Source: an uncultured Alphaproteobacteria bacterium
Lineage (GTDB): Bacteria; Pseudomonadota; Alphaproteobacteria; Rhizobiales; Aestuariivirgaceae
DNA: 5,497 bases
Direction of reading: 5' to 3'
Assembly: GCA_937868035.1 (NCBI GenBank)
Contig: CALMLK010000255.1
Span: forward strand, 1-5,497
This document shows positions 1 through 5,497 of this stretch, piece by piece. Position 1 is the stretch's first letter; every line of letters begins with the position of its first letter. The notes under the pieces were generated by a model, which made no database searches, had not been told where the DNA came from, and saw only the letters and a program-made list of their open reading frames with translations. Both the position numbers and the translations under genes were made by a program.

Positions 1-1
1 C

Positions 2-169
2 GCGCTGACCTCCGGCCATGCCACACTCCTGCGCGCACCTGATCCCGTGCGCAAGGCCGTATCAGCCTTCACCCCGCAACCCCCGGCACTGGCCGCACTG
101 GCGGCGCGCGTGAAACAGTCCTTCGATCCCGGCAACCGTTTCAATCCCGGCATCATGGTGAAGGGCTGA
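2..169 (+). CDS. glcE: Glycolate oxidase FAD-binding subunit GlcE, C-terminal fragment (5' end outside window)
   Basis: Only the last 55 residues are present, in a frame open from base 2 to the TGA at 167-169. The tail reads VKQSFDPGNRFNPGIMVKG, which is the classic C-terminus of FAD-linked oxidases of the GlcD/GlcE family (a lysine, then FDP-G-FNPG-M). Because glcF follows after 3 bases, GlcE is the best fit. GlcD has a similar ending, but in the usual glcDEF order GlcE directly precedes GlcF. In the family, GlcE pairs with GlcD (FAD) and GlcF (Fe-S) to form the membrane-associated glycolate oxidase that makes glyoxylate. The last codons also carry the AAGGG ribosome-binding site of glcF. 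The FAD-binding domain lies outside the window, so the identity rests on the tail and the neighbour. Confidence 0.82.
   Translation, partial: ALTSGHATLLRAPDPVRKAVSAFTPQPPALAALAARVKQSFDPGNRFNPGIMVKG
161..165 (+). promoter_or_regulatory. Ribosome-binding site of glcF inside the glcE end
   Basis: AAGGG lies 7 bases before the ATG at 173 and falls within the last codons of glcE. It supports the chosen glcF start and suggests that ribosomes finishing glcE reinitiate on glcF. Confidence 0.6.
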
Positions 170-172
170 CCC

Positions 173-1471
173 ATGCAGACGCATTTCACGCCGGAGCAAT
201 TGCAGGACCCCGTCACCGCCGATGCCAACAGCATCCTGCGCGCCTGCGTACATTGCGGCTTCTGCACCGCCACCTGCCCCACTTATGTGCTGCTCGGCGA
301 CGAACTCGACAGCCCGCGGGGCCGCATTTACCTCATCAAGCAGATGCTTGAGGAAGACCGCCCCGCGACCGAAAGCGACGTCCGCCATATCGACCGCTGC
401 CTCTCCTGCCTTGCCTGCATGACCACCTGCCCCTCGGGCGTGAACTACATGCACCTCGTCGATACCGCACGCGTGCACATCGAGAGAACCTACACGCGTC
501 CGCCGGGCGAAACCCTGTTGCGCAACGTGCTCGCCTTCGTCATGCCGCGCCCGGCCCTGTTCCGCTACGCCATGGCGGCGGCAACGCTGGCAAAACCGCT
601 GGCGCCGCTTCTCCGCTCGCTGGGGTTGACGCGCATGGCGGCGGGCCTCGCGCTGGTCCCCGCAAACCTTCCCAACGAGCATGTGGGACGGCCCGGCTTC
701 TATCCGGCACAAGCTGCGCGCAAGGGCAAGGTGGCGCTGTTGCGCGGCTGCGTGCAGCCCGTCGTCGATCCCGCCATCAATGCCGCCACCATCCGGCTTC
801 TGAACCGCCTCGGATACGACGTCACCGTGAGCGGCGGCGAAAGCTGCTGTGGATCCCTTACCCATCACATGGGCAAGGACGACGACGCGCTGGCCCGCGC
901 CCGCCGCATGATTGATCAGTGGACGGATGAAAATCCCGGCCACATCGTCATCACGGCATCCGGTTGCGGCACCACCGTCAAGGATTACGGCCACATGCTG
1001 CGCCTCGACCCGGACTATGCGGCCAAGGCAGCGGCGGTGTCGGCCAAGGCCTGCGACGTGAGCGAACTCCTGTCCCGCCTTGACCTTCCGGAAGCAACAG
1101 GCGGCCTCCGCGTCGCTTATCACTCCGCCTGCTCCCTGCAGCATGGCCAGAAGATCACGCACATCCCGCAAGCCCTGCTGCGCCGCGCCGGGTTCGACGT
1201 GGCGGAGATCCCCGAGGGTCATCTCTGCTGCGGGTCTGCGGGCACCTACAACATTCTCCAGCCCGCCATTTCCGCCCAATTGCGGGAACGCAAGCTGGCT
1301 AACATCGCCACCACCGCCCCCGCCGTCATCGCCACCGGGAATATCGGCTGCATCACGCAACTTGGCCTTGGCGCGGAAGTTCCTGTAGTGCACACCGTGG
1401 AACTGCTGGACTGGGCCTATGGCGGGCCACGGCCCACCAAACTGGATCGGGTAGACAACGATGCACATTGA
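173..1471 (+). CDS. glcF: Glycolate oxidase iron-sulfur subunit GlcF
   Basis: This 432-residue protein is the electron-transfer subunit of glycolate oxidase. It takes electrons from the GlcD/GlcE flavoprotein and passes them towards the respiratory chain at the inner membrane. The N-terminal region holds two [4Fe-4S] ferredoxin motifs: [12 protein letters not shown] with Cys25, 28, 31 and 35, and [12 protein letters not shown] with Cys76, 79, 82 and 86. The C-terminal half has two CCG (cysteine-rich) domains. One is Cys193, then Cys225-Cys226-Gly, then Cys265. The other is Cys320, then Cys352-Cys353-Gly, then Cys393. Each has exactly 31 residues between its first cysteine and the CC pair. The segments [18 protein letters not shown] and [11 protein letters not shown] match E. 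coli GlcF as I remember it. The protein is slightly longer than the roughly 407 residues of E. coli GlcF, partly through a polar tail that overlaps the glcB start. Where E. coli has a CPC in the second CCG domain, this protein has Ser318-Ala-Cys320. Confidence 0.96.
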   Translation: MQTHFTPEQLQDPVTADANSILRACVHCGFCTATCPTYVLLGDELDSPRGRIYLIKQMLEEDRPATESDVRHIDRCLSCLACMTTCPSGVNYMHLVDTARVHIERTYTRPPGETLLRNVLAFVMPRPALFRYAMAAATLAKPLAPLLRSLGLTRMAAGLALVPANLPNEHVGRPGFYPAQAARKGKVALLRGCVQPVVDPAINAATIRLLNRLGYDVTVSGGESCCGSLTHHMGKDDDALARARRMIDQWTDENPGHIVITASGCGTTVKDYGHMLRLDPDYAAKAAAVSAKACDVSELLSRLDLPEATGGLRVAYHSACSLQHGQKITHIPQALLRRAGFDVAEIPEGHLCCGSAGTYNILQPAISAQLRERKLANIATTAPAVIATGNIGCITQLGLGAEVPVVHTVELLDWAYGGPRPTKLDRVDNDAH

Positions 1472-3599
1472 AAAGCATGGACTGAAAGTTGCGCCGCTGC
1501 TGGCGGATTTCGTGGAGAACGAAGTGCTGCCGGGAACCGGTTTGGAAGCCGCCGCGTTCTGGGGTGGTTTTTCGGCGCTGGTCCATGACCTTGCACCCCG
1601 CAACCGCGCCCTGCTGGCCACCCGCGACAGCCTGCAGGCCCGCATCGACACCTGGCATCGCCAGAACCAAGGCGCGAGCATCGCCGCCCAGAAATCCTTC
1701 CTCGAGGAGATCGGCTACCTGCTGCCCGAGGGTCCGGATTTCCAGATCGAGACGAAGAATGTCGACGCCGAGATCGCCACCATTGCAGGCCCGCAGCTCG
1801 TCGTTCCCATCACCAATGCCCGCTACGCGCTGAACGCCGCGAACGCCCGCTGGGGATCGCTTTATGATTGCCTCTATGGCACGGACGCCATGGGAAGCCC
1901 GCCGCCGCCCGGTGGTTATGAACGGGGCCGGGGCGCGCGCGTTGTGGCGCGGGTGCGCGTGTTCCTCGACGAGGCATTCCCCATTGCGGGCACAAGCCAT
2001 GCCGACGTGCGCCGCTATCACGTGAAGGACGGCGCGTTGCTGGTGGATGACCAGCCGCTGCTGCAGCCGGAGAAGTTCGTGGGCTACCGCGGAAACCCGA
2101 AGGCACCGGACTCGGTTCTTCTCCGCAACAACGGCCTCCATGTGGAACTGGTGTTCGACCGCGCCCATTTCATCGGCAGCAAGGACCAGGCACTTCTTGC
2201 CGATGTGGTGATCGAGAGCGCCCTCTCCGCCATCATGGATTGCGAAGACTCGGTTGCCTGCGTCGATGCCGAGGACAAGGTGCTTGCCTATTCCAACTGG
2301 CTCGGCCTGATGAAATGCGACCTTGAAGCCCGGATGGAGAAGGGCGGCAAGACATTCATCCGCCGCCTCAATGCCGATCGCGAATTCACCGGCGCCAACG
2401 GCAAGCCCTTCACCGTGAAGGGCCGGGCGCTGCTTTGGGTGCGCAATGTCGGCCACCTCATGACGACGCCGGCCATTCTCGACAAGGGTGGCGCGGAGAT
2501 TCCCGAGGGCCTGATGGATGCCGTGCTCACCTGCACCATCGCATTGCACGACCTGAAGAAGAAAGACGGCACGCGCAATGCGTTGCACGGTTCCATCTAC
2601 GTGGTGAAGCCGAAGATGCACGGACCTGAGGAAGTGGCCTTCACCAACGACATCTTCACCCGCGTGGAGAAGCTGCTGGGGCTCCCTGCCGACACCGTGA
2701 AGATCGGCATCATGGACGAAGAGCGCCGCACCACCGTCAACCTCAAGGAGTGTATCCGCGCCGCAAAGAGACGCGTGGCCTTCATCAACACAGGCTTCCT
2801 CGACCGCACCGGCGACGAAATCCACACCTCCATGGAGGCGGGCCCCTTCAGCCGCAAGGACTTCATCAAGCGCAAGGGTTGGATCACGGCTTACGAGAAT
2901 CTCAACGTGGATATCGGGCTCGAATGCGGCCTGTCCGGCAAGGCCCAGATCGGCAAGGGCATGTGGGCCGCTCCCGACCTGATGGCCGCGATGCTGGAGC
3001 AGAAGGTGGATCACCCCAAGGCTGGCGCCAACTGCGCCTGGGTGCCGTCTCCCACGGCCGCGACACTGCACGCGCTGCACTATCACCGTATCGATGTCTT
3101 CGCCGTGCAGAAGAAGCTCGCCGCCGGGGGCCGCCGCGCCCATGTGGAAGCGTTGCTGGATATTCCCGTCGCCACCTTCCGCATGTGGAGCGAGGCGCAG
3201 ATCCTCCGCGAGATCGAGAACAATGCGCAAGGCATCCTCGGCTACGTCGTGCGCTGGATCGACCAGGGCATCGGCTGCTCCAAGGTGCCGGACATCAACA
3301 ATGTGGGACTGATGGAAGACCGCGCCACGCTGCGCATTTCCTCACAGCACATCGCCAACTGGCTGCATCACGGCATCTGCACAAAAGCCCAGGTGATGGA
3401 TGTGATGAAGCGCATGGCCGCCGTGGTGGACAAGCAGAACGCCGGAGATTCCGCCTACAAGCCCATGGCGCCGGATTTCGAATTGTCGACGGCCTTCCAG
3501 GCCGCCTGTGATCTGGTGTTCAAGGGCCGCGAACAACCCAACGGATACACCGAACCCCTTCTCCACGCCGCCCGCCTGACGGTGAAGGCGCGCAACTAG
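1461..3599 (+). CDS. glcB: Malate synthase G
   Basis: This 712-residue cytosolic enzyme condenses glyoxylate with acetyl-CoA to give malate and CoA, and is close in length to E. coli GlcB (about 723). Family landmarks run in order: [14 protein letters not shown] (21-34), [18 protein letters not shown] (119-136), [14 protein letters not shown] (260-273), RNVGHLM (328-334), GIMDEERRT (416-424), [16 protein letters not shown] (441-456), [12 protein letters not shown] (498-509), and [10 protein letters not shown] to [13 protein letters not shown] (603-630). By alignment from memory to the E. coli enzyme, Arg328, the Mg2+ ligands Glu420 and Asp448, and the catalytic base Asp620 are all present (E. 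coli Arg338, Glu427, Asp455, Asp631). Cys606 matches E. coli Cys617, but the position of Cys688 is Thr677. The ATG at 1461 gives the expected N-terminus and overlaps the glcF end by 11 bases. The only ribosome-binding signal is a weak GGATCGGG, so translational coupling to glcF is likely. Placed after glcEF, it removes the glyoxylate that the oxidase makes. Confidence 0.97.
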   Translation: MHIEKHGLKVAPLLADFVENEVLPGTGLEAAAFWGGFSALVHDLAPRNRALLATRDSLQARIDTWHRQNQGASIAAQKSFLEEIGYLLPEGPDFQIETKNVDAEIATIAGPQLVVPITNARYALNAANARWGSLYDCLYGTDAMGSPPPPGGYERGRGARVVARVRVFLDEAFPIAGTSHADVRRYHVKDGALLVDDQPLLQPEKFVGYRGNPKAPDSVLLRNNGLHVELVFDRAHFIGSKDQALLADVVIESALSAIMDCEDSVACVDAEDKVLAYSNWLGLMKCDLEARMEKGGKTFIRRLNADREFTGANGKPFTVKGRALLWVRNVGHLMTTPAILDKGGAEIPEGLMDAVLTCTIALHDLKKKDGTRNALHGSIYVVKPKMHGPEEVAFTNDIFTRVEKLLGLPADTVKIGIMDEERRTTVNLKECIRAAKRRVAFINTGFLDRTGDEIHTSMEAGPFSRKDFIKRKGWITAYENLNVDIGLECGLSGKAQIGKGMWAAPDLMAAMLEQKVDHPKAGANCAWVPSPTAATLHALHYHRIDVFAVQKKLAAGGRRAHVEALLDIPVATFRMWSEAQILREIENNAQGILGYVVRWIDQGIGCSKVPDINNVGLMEDRATLRISSQHIANWLHHGICTKAQVMDVMKRMAAVVDKQNAGDSAYKPMAPDFELSTAFQAACDLVFKGREQPNGYTEPLLHAARLTVKARN

Positions 3600-3601
3600 A
3601 C

Positions 3602-3654
3602 CTCGCAACCCGTGCGAGCGATTGCAGAGACCTGCGGTGAGCCCGGTTTTTCTT
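3602..3654 (+). terminator. Possible weak terminator after glcB
   Basis: Just after the glcB stop lies a perfect 6-base-pair hairpin (CTCGCA at 3602-3607 with TGCGAG at 3613-3618, 5-base loop), but no T-run follows it directly. A second, imperfect GC-rich stem with a bulge (about 3630-3647) runs straight into TTTTTCTT (3647-3654). This is the best candidate for the end of the glc transcript, but the second stem is short and interrupted. Read-through into the next gene cannot be excluded. Confidence 0.27.
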
Positions 3655-3682
3655 GCAGGCCCGCGAGTTGCCTCGGTATGGT
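3653..3682 (+). promoter_or_regulatory. Weak promoter-like pair upstream of the small exported protein
   Basis: TTGCAG (3653-3658) and TATGGT (3677-3682) are 18 bases apart. They resemble sigma-70 -35 and -10 boxes, each with mismatches to consensus. Transcription from here would give a leader of about 57 bases before the ATG at 3746. That leader would hold a small stem (CCCC 3684-3687 with GGGG from 3692). Such pairs occur by chance, so this is only a candidate. Confidence 0.2.
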
Positions 3683-3732
3683 GCCCCACACGGGGGGACT
3701 GCACGGAATAACCCACAAGCACCGGGGGCGCT

Positions 3733-3740
3733 GAGGGAGA
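3733..3740 (+). promoter_or_regulatory. Ribosome-binding site setting the start of the small exported protein
   Basis: GAGGGAGA ends 5 bases before the ATG at 3746. It is the strongest purine-rich site in the region and decides the start in favour of 3746 over the upstream in-frame TTG at 3653. The TTG would add 31 residues with no signal-peptide character. Confidence 0.65.
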
Positions 3741-3745
3741 CTGCA

Positions 3746-4204
3746 ATGGCCGCAGTGGGGCGAATGGCGCTGGTGCTTGGACTTGTCCTCGCGCCGCTGG
3801 GTGGCGCACCAAGCTGGAGCGACGATGTTTTTGACCAGCCCGGCGTGAGCGTGGGGATGGCCTTTGCCTTCGGAGGATCGAGTCCTTCCTCCGCCGATGT
3901 CGGATTGACCGCCAAGATCATTTCAAACCGCCACGAGAACAATCCAGTGCTCGGTGCGGGCGTGACCTTCTATCCCTGGGCCGAACAGAAGTTCGGCGTG
4001 GATGTGGGCGCCGGCTACAACTTCACCCATGTGACGCCAATGCTGAGCTATGATTTCCTGCAGAAGAAGGTGCAGCTGAGCACCGGCTGGTCCAACACGA
4101 AGCAGAGCCGAAAGCCGGCTCCTGGCCCCCAAGCCTGCGTGATGGACGGCAACTGCAGTGGCGGGCAGATTTGCCTCTCAGGGATTTGTTCAGCGCCGCC
4201 GTGA
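3746..4204 (+). CDS. Small exported protein of unknown function with a four-cysteine C-terminal module
   Basis: I do not recognise this 152-residue protein. Residues 1-25 look like a Sec signal peptide: Arg6, a hydrophobic run MALVLGLVLAPLGGA, and probable cleavage near SWS before DDVFDQPG. Residues 33-118 alternate small, hydrophobic and aromatic residues with many glycines (GVSVGMAFAFGG, GAGVTFYPWA, FGVDVGAGYNF, MLSYDFL, VQLSTGWSNT). This pattern suggests antiparallel beta strands of the outer-membrane or periplasmic kind, though it is short for a full barrel. A Pro/Lys linker (about 121-130) leads to a compact tail with Cys131, 137, 143 and 148 in a C-x5-C-x5-C-x4-C pattern, as in small disulfide-bonded modules of secreted proteins. 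The cysteines presumably form two disulfides after export. It stands alone: 146 bases after glcB, with its own ribosome-binding site, and convergent with the permease genes. The signal peptide and the gene being real are fairly safe; the function is not known. Confidence 0.75.
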   Translation: MAAVGRMALVLGLVLAPLGGAPSWSDDVFDQPGVSVGMAFAFGGSSPSSADVGLTAKIISNRHENNPVLGAGVTFYPWAEQKFGVDVGAGYNFTHVTPMLSYDFLQKKVQLSTGWSNTKQSRKPAPGPQACVMDGNCSGGQICLSGICSAPP

Positions 4205-4266
4205 GGCGTACGTGACATAACCATCAGAGACGTCAAACACACAGCCCTGTCGCGGCAAGTGCCCGC

Positions 4267-5142
4267 TCAGGCGACCGCGAGTTCGCCACGTTCGGCGAGC
4301 CGGGCGTTTTCCTTCATCTGTTCGGCTGCTGCTTCTTCGCGGCGCTTCATGAACTCATAGATGATGGCCCCCACAAGCGAGAGCGAGATGATGATCACCG
4401 CCAGCGCCGAAAGGGCTGGCGTCGTGCCCTGCCGCACCTGCCCTGCCAGCACCGTCACCAGTGTCTTGTCGGCGAGGATGGAGAAGGTTGTGGTGTTGAA
4501 GTTCTCGAACGACGACAGGAAGGCGATGACGCCCGCCGAAACGAGTGCCGGCTTCAGGAACGGCAGCAGCACATGCCAGAACACCTGCGGATAGGAGGCG
4601 CCGAGATCGAGTGCGGCTTCTTCCTGCGACCGGTCGAAACGCGCCAGACGCGCCATGATGATGAGCAGGCAATAGGCCGAGACGAAGCTCGCCTGTCCAA
4701 AGATCGTGAGGATGATGCCCTTGTAGAACAGCGCCTTCGTCACCGCCGTGAGCCCCATCATGTCTTTCCAGAAGATCACGGTGGAAATGCCGATGATGAC
4801 GCCGGGCGTGAGCATGGGCGAAATGGTGATGAGATAGAACAGTCCGCGGGCGCGATGGTAGATCTGGTTCATCAGGATTGCCGCGGCGAGCCCGACCGGT
4901 ACCGAAAGCGCCGTGACACCGACGCCGATGATGATGGAGTTCAGCAGTCCCTCCATCATCTGGCGGTCCTGCACCAGCTTGCCGAACCATTCGGTGGTGA
5001 AGCCCTCGAAGGGGATGGCTTGCGGATAGGACGAAGTGTTGAAGGCCGTGACCGACATGAAGATGGGCGGCCCGAACAGGTAGAGAAAGAACAGCGCGGT
5101 GTAGAAGGCCATCATGGCCTTGCGCAGCGTGGAGGATGTCAT
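4267..5142 (-). CDS. ABC transporter inner-membrane permease, PotC type
   Basis: This 291-residue protein is one of two membrane subunits of a binding-protein-dependent ABC importer. It has about six hydrophobic segments (approximately residues 10-33, 66-92, 101-123, 140-166, 198-218 and 243-264), as expected for the PotC/YdcV group. The cytoplasmic EAA loop that docks on the ATPase is clear: EEAALDLGASYPQVFWHVLLPFLKPAL, from Glu174 to Leu200, with the conserved Gly at 181. The N-terminal part (FNTSSYPQAIPFEGFTTEWF) resembles the periplasmic stretch of PotC-like permeases. After the last helix comes a charged tail rich in Glu, Ala and Lys (267-291). The start at 5142 has a strong GGGGAGG site 7 bases upstream and overlaps the stop of the preceding permease by 4 bases (ATGA). 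Polyamines are the best-known substrates of this class, but many members carry other compounds. The binding protein is out of view, so no substrate is assigned. Confidence 0.93.
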   Translation of the reverse strand: MTSSTLRKAMMAFYTALFFLYLFGPPIFMSVTAFNTSSYPQAIPFEGFTTEWFGKLVQDRQMMEGLLNSIIIGVGVTALSVPVGLAAAILMNQIYHRARGLFYLITISPMLTPGVIIGISTVIFWKDMMGLTAVTKALFYKGIILTIFGQASFVSAYCLLIIMARLARFDRSQEEAALDLGASYPQVFWHVLLPFLKPALVSAGVIAFLSSFENFNTTTFSILADKTLVTVLAGQVRQGTTPALSALAVIIISLSLVGAIIYEFMKRREEAAAEQMKENARLAERGELAVA

Positions 5143-5497
5143 CGGATCGCCTCCCCGAGCTTCACCTTGAAGAGGCGCAGCATGATCATCACCAGCGTGA
5201 TACAGGCCGCCAGCAGGATGAAGGCGTAGGCTGAGCCACGCGGCCAGTTGAAGGTCTGGAAGAAGAAGTCATAGACCTTGAGGGTGAACCATTGCGTGCG
5301 TGGGCCCCCGAGGAACAGCGGTGCCGCAAGCGAGCCTGCCGCAAGCATGAACACCATGGTGCAGCCCGACGCGATGCCGGGCTTGGCGTAGGGAATCACC
5401 ACGTCGCGATGGATCTTCCAGAAGGGCGCGCCGAGATCGCGGGCCGCCTCGATCTGGTTCTTGTCCAGGCTTTCGATGGCATTGTAGAGCGGGAAGA
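5139..5497 (-). CDS. ABC transporter inner-membrane permease, PotB type, C-terminal fragment (5' end outside window)
   Basis: The frame is open from the window edge to the TGA at 5139-5141, giving the last 118 residues. Near its start it holds a full EAA loop (IEAARDLGAPFWKIHRDVVIPYAKPGI, fragment residues 15-41, Gly at 22), the ATPase docking site of ABC permeases. Two hydrophobic segments follow: one after the loop (about 41-63) and a final helix (about 89-107) ending in RLFKVKLGEAIR. The GTG at 5402 is not a believable start, because the EAA loop lies upstream of it in the same frame. The fragment pairs with the PotC-type gene downstream, which it overlaps by 4 bases, as expected for a heterodimeric permease. 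PotB-type is inferred from gene order and from the pairing. Confidence 0.92.
   Translation of the reverse strand, partial: FPLYNAIESLDKNQIEAARDLGAPFWKIHRDVVIPYAKPGIASGCTMVFMLAAGSLAAPLFLGGPRTQWFTLKVYDFFFQTFNWPRGSAYAFILLAACITLVMIMLRLFKVKLGEAIR
5150..5156 (-). promoter_or_regulatory. Ribosome-binding site of the PotC-type permease
   Basis: On the minus strand GGGGAGG lies 7 bases before the ATG at 5142, within the last codons of the upstream permease. It confirms the start and, with the ATGA overlap, points to coupled translation of the two membrane subunits. Confidence 0.7.

Noticed and set aside
62..1681. 539-codon open frame on the minus strand, opposite glcE, glcF and the glcB start
   Set aside because: It lies antisense to well-identified genes. 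Its low-complexity, Arg/Ala/Gly/His-rich product has no recognisable domain. Long antisense frames are common opposite high-GC genes.
1353..3230. 625-codon open frame on the minus strand, opposite malate synthase G
   Set aside because: It is a shadow of glcB created by GC-rich third positions. The product has no membrane, catalytic or repeat features, and glcB is intact with its active-site residues.
2750..3511. 253-codon plus-strand frame inside glcB
   Set aside because: It is a different frame of the same malate synthase G coding region, with an Arg/Pro/Gly-rich composition typical of an out-of-frame translation.
3653..3745. N-terminal extension of the small exported protein from the TTG at 3653
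   Set aside because: The extension has no ribosome-binding site at its start and would bury the signal peptide. The ATG at 3746 has a strong GAGGGAGA site.
4205..4266. Possible bidirectional terminator between the convergent genes (GCGG/CCGC stem, 4252-4266; TCGCGG/CCGCGA, 4250-4280)
   Set aside because: The stems are short, the longer one has a 19-base loop reaching into the permease gene, and no T-run follows on either strand. I could not support a terminator call here.
4573..5229. 218-codon plus-strand frame opposite the permeases
   Set aside because: It is antisense to two clear permease genes with EAA loops. Its product is dominated by Asp, Glu, Arg and His, as expected from the complement of membrane-protein codons.

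Overview
This is a high-GC bacterial window, and its gene content and arrangement suggest an alphaproteobacterium, probably of the Hyphomicrobiales (Rhizobiales) type. That placement is an inference from gene order and protein style, not from a marker gene. There are five genes: three on the plus strand that form the end of a glycolate-utilisation operon, one small exported orphan on the plus strand, and a convergent pair on the minus strand encoding ABC-transporter permeases.

Positions 1-3599 hold the tail of glcE, then complete glcF and complete glcB (malate synthase G). glcE and glcF are 3 bases apart and glcF and glcB overlap by 11 bases, so they are almost certainly one transcript. GlcD (outside the window), GlcE and GlcF form the glycolate oxidase that turns glycolate into glyoxylate. 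GlcB then condenses glyoxylate with acetyl-CoA to give malate. The operon therefore encodes a complete route from glycolate into the TCA cycle.

Positions 3600-3745 are a short intergenic region with imperfect hairpins, a T-run and a weak promoter-like pair. Positions 3746-4204 encode a 152-residue protein with a signal peptide, a glycine- and aromatic-rich beta-strand-like middle, and a short C-terminal module with four cysteines. I cannot assign it a function, and it is the least explained item here.

Positions 4267-5497, on the minus strand, encode two inner-membrane permeases of a binding-protein-dependent ABC importer of the PotB/PotC (polyamine-type) class. The two genes overlap by 4 bases (ATGA). 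The upstream permease is cut by the window edge. The substrate-binding protein and ATPase are not in view, so the substrate is unknown.

I found no RNA genes, CRISPR arrays, insertion sequences or long repeats. Apart from the small orphan, this looks like ordinary metabolic and transport territory, and I do not see an undescribed system in it.
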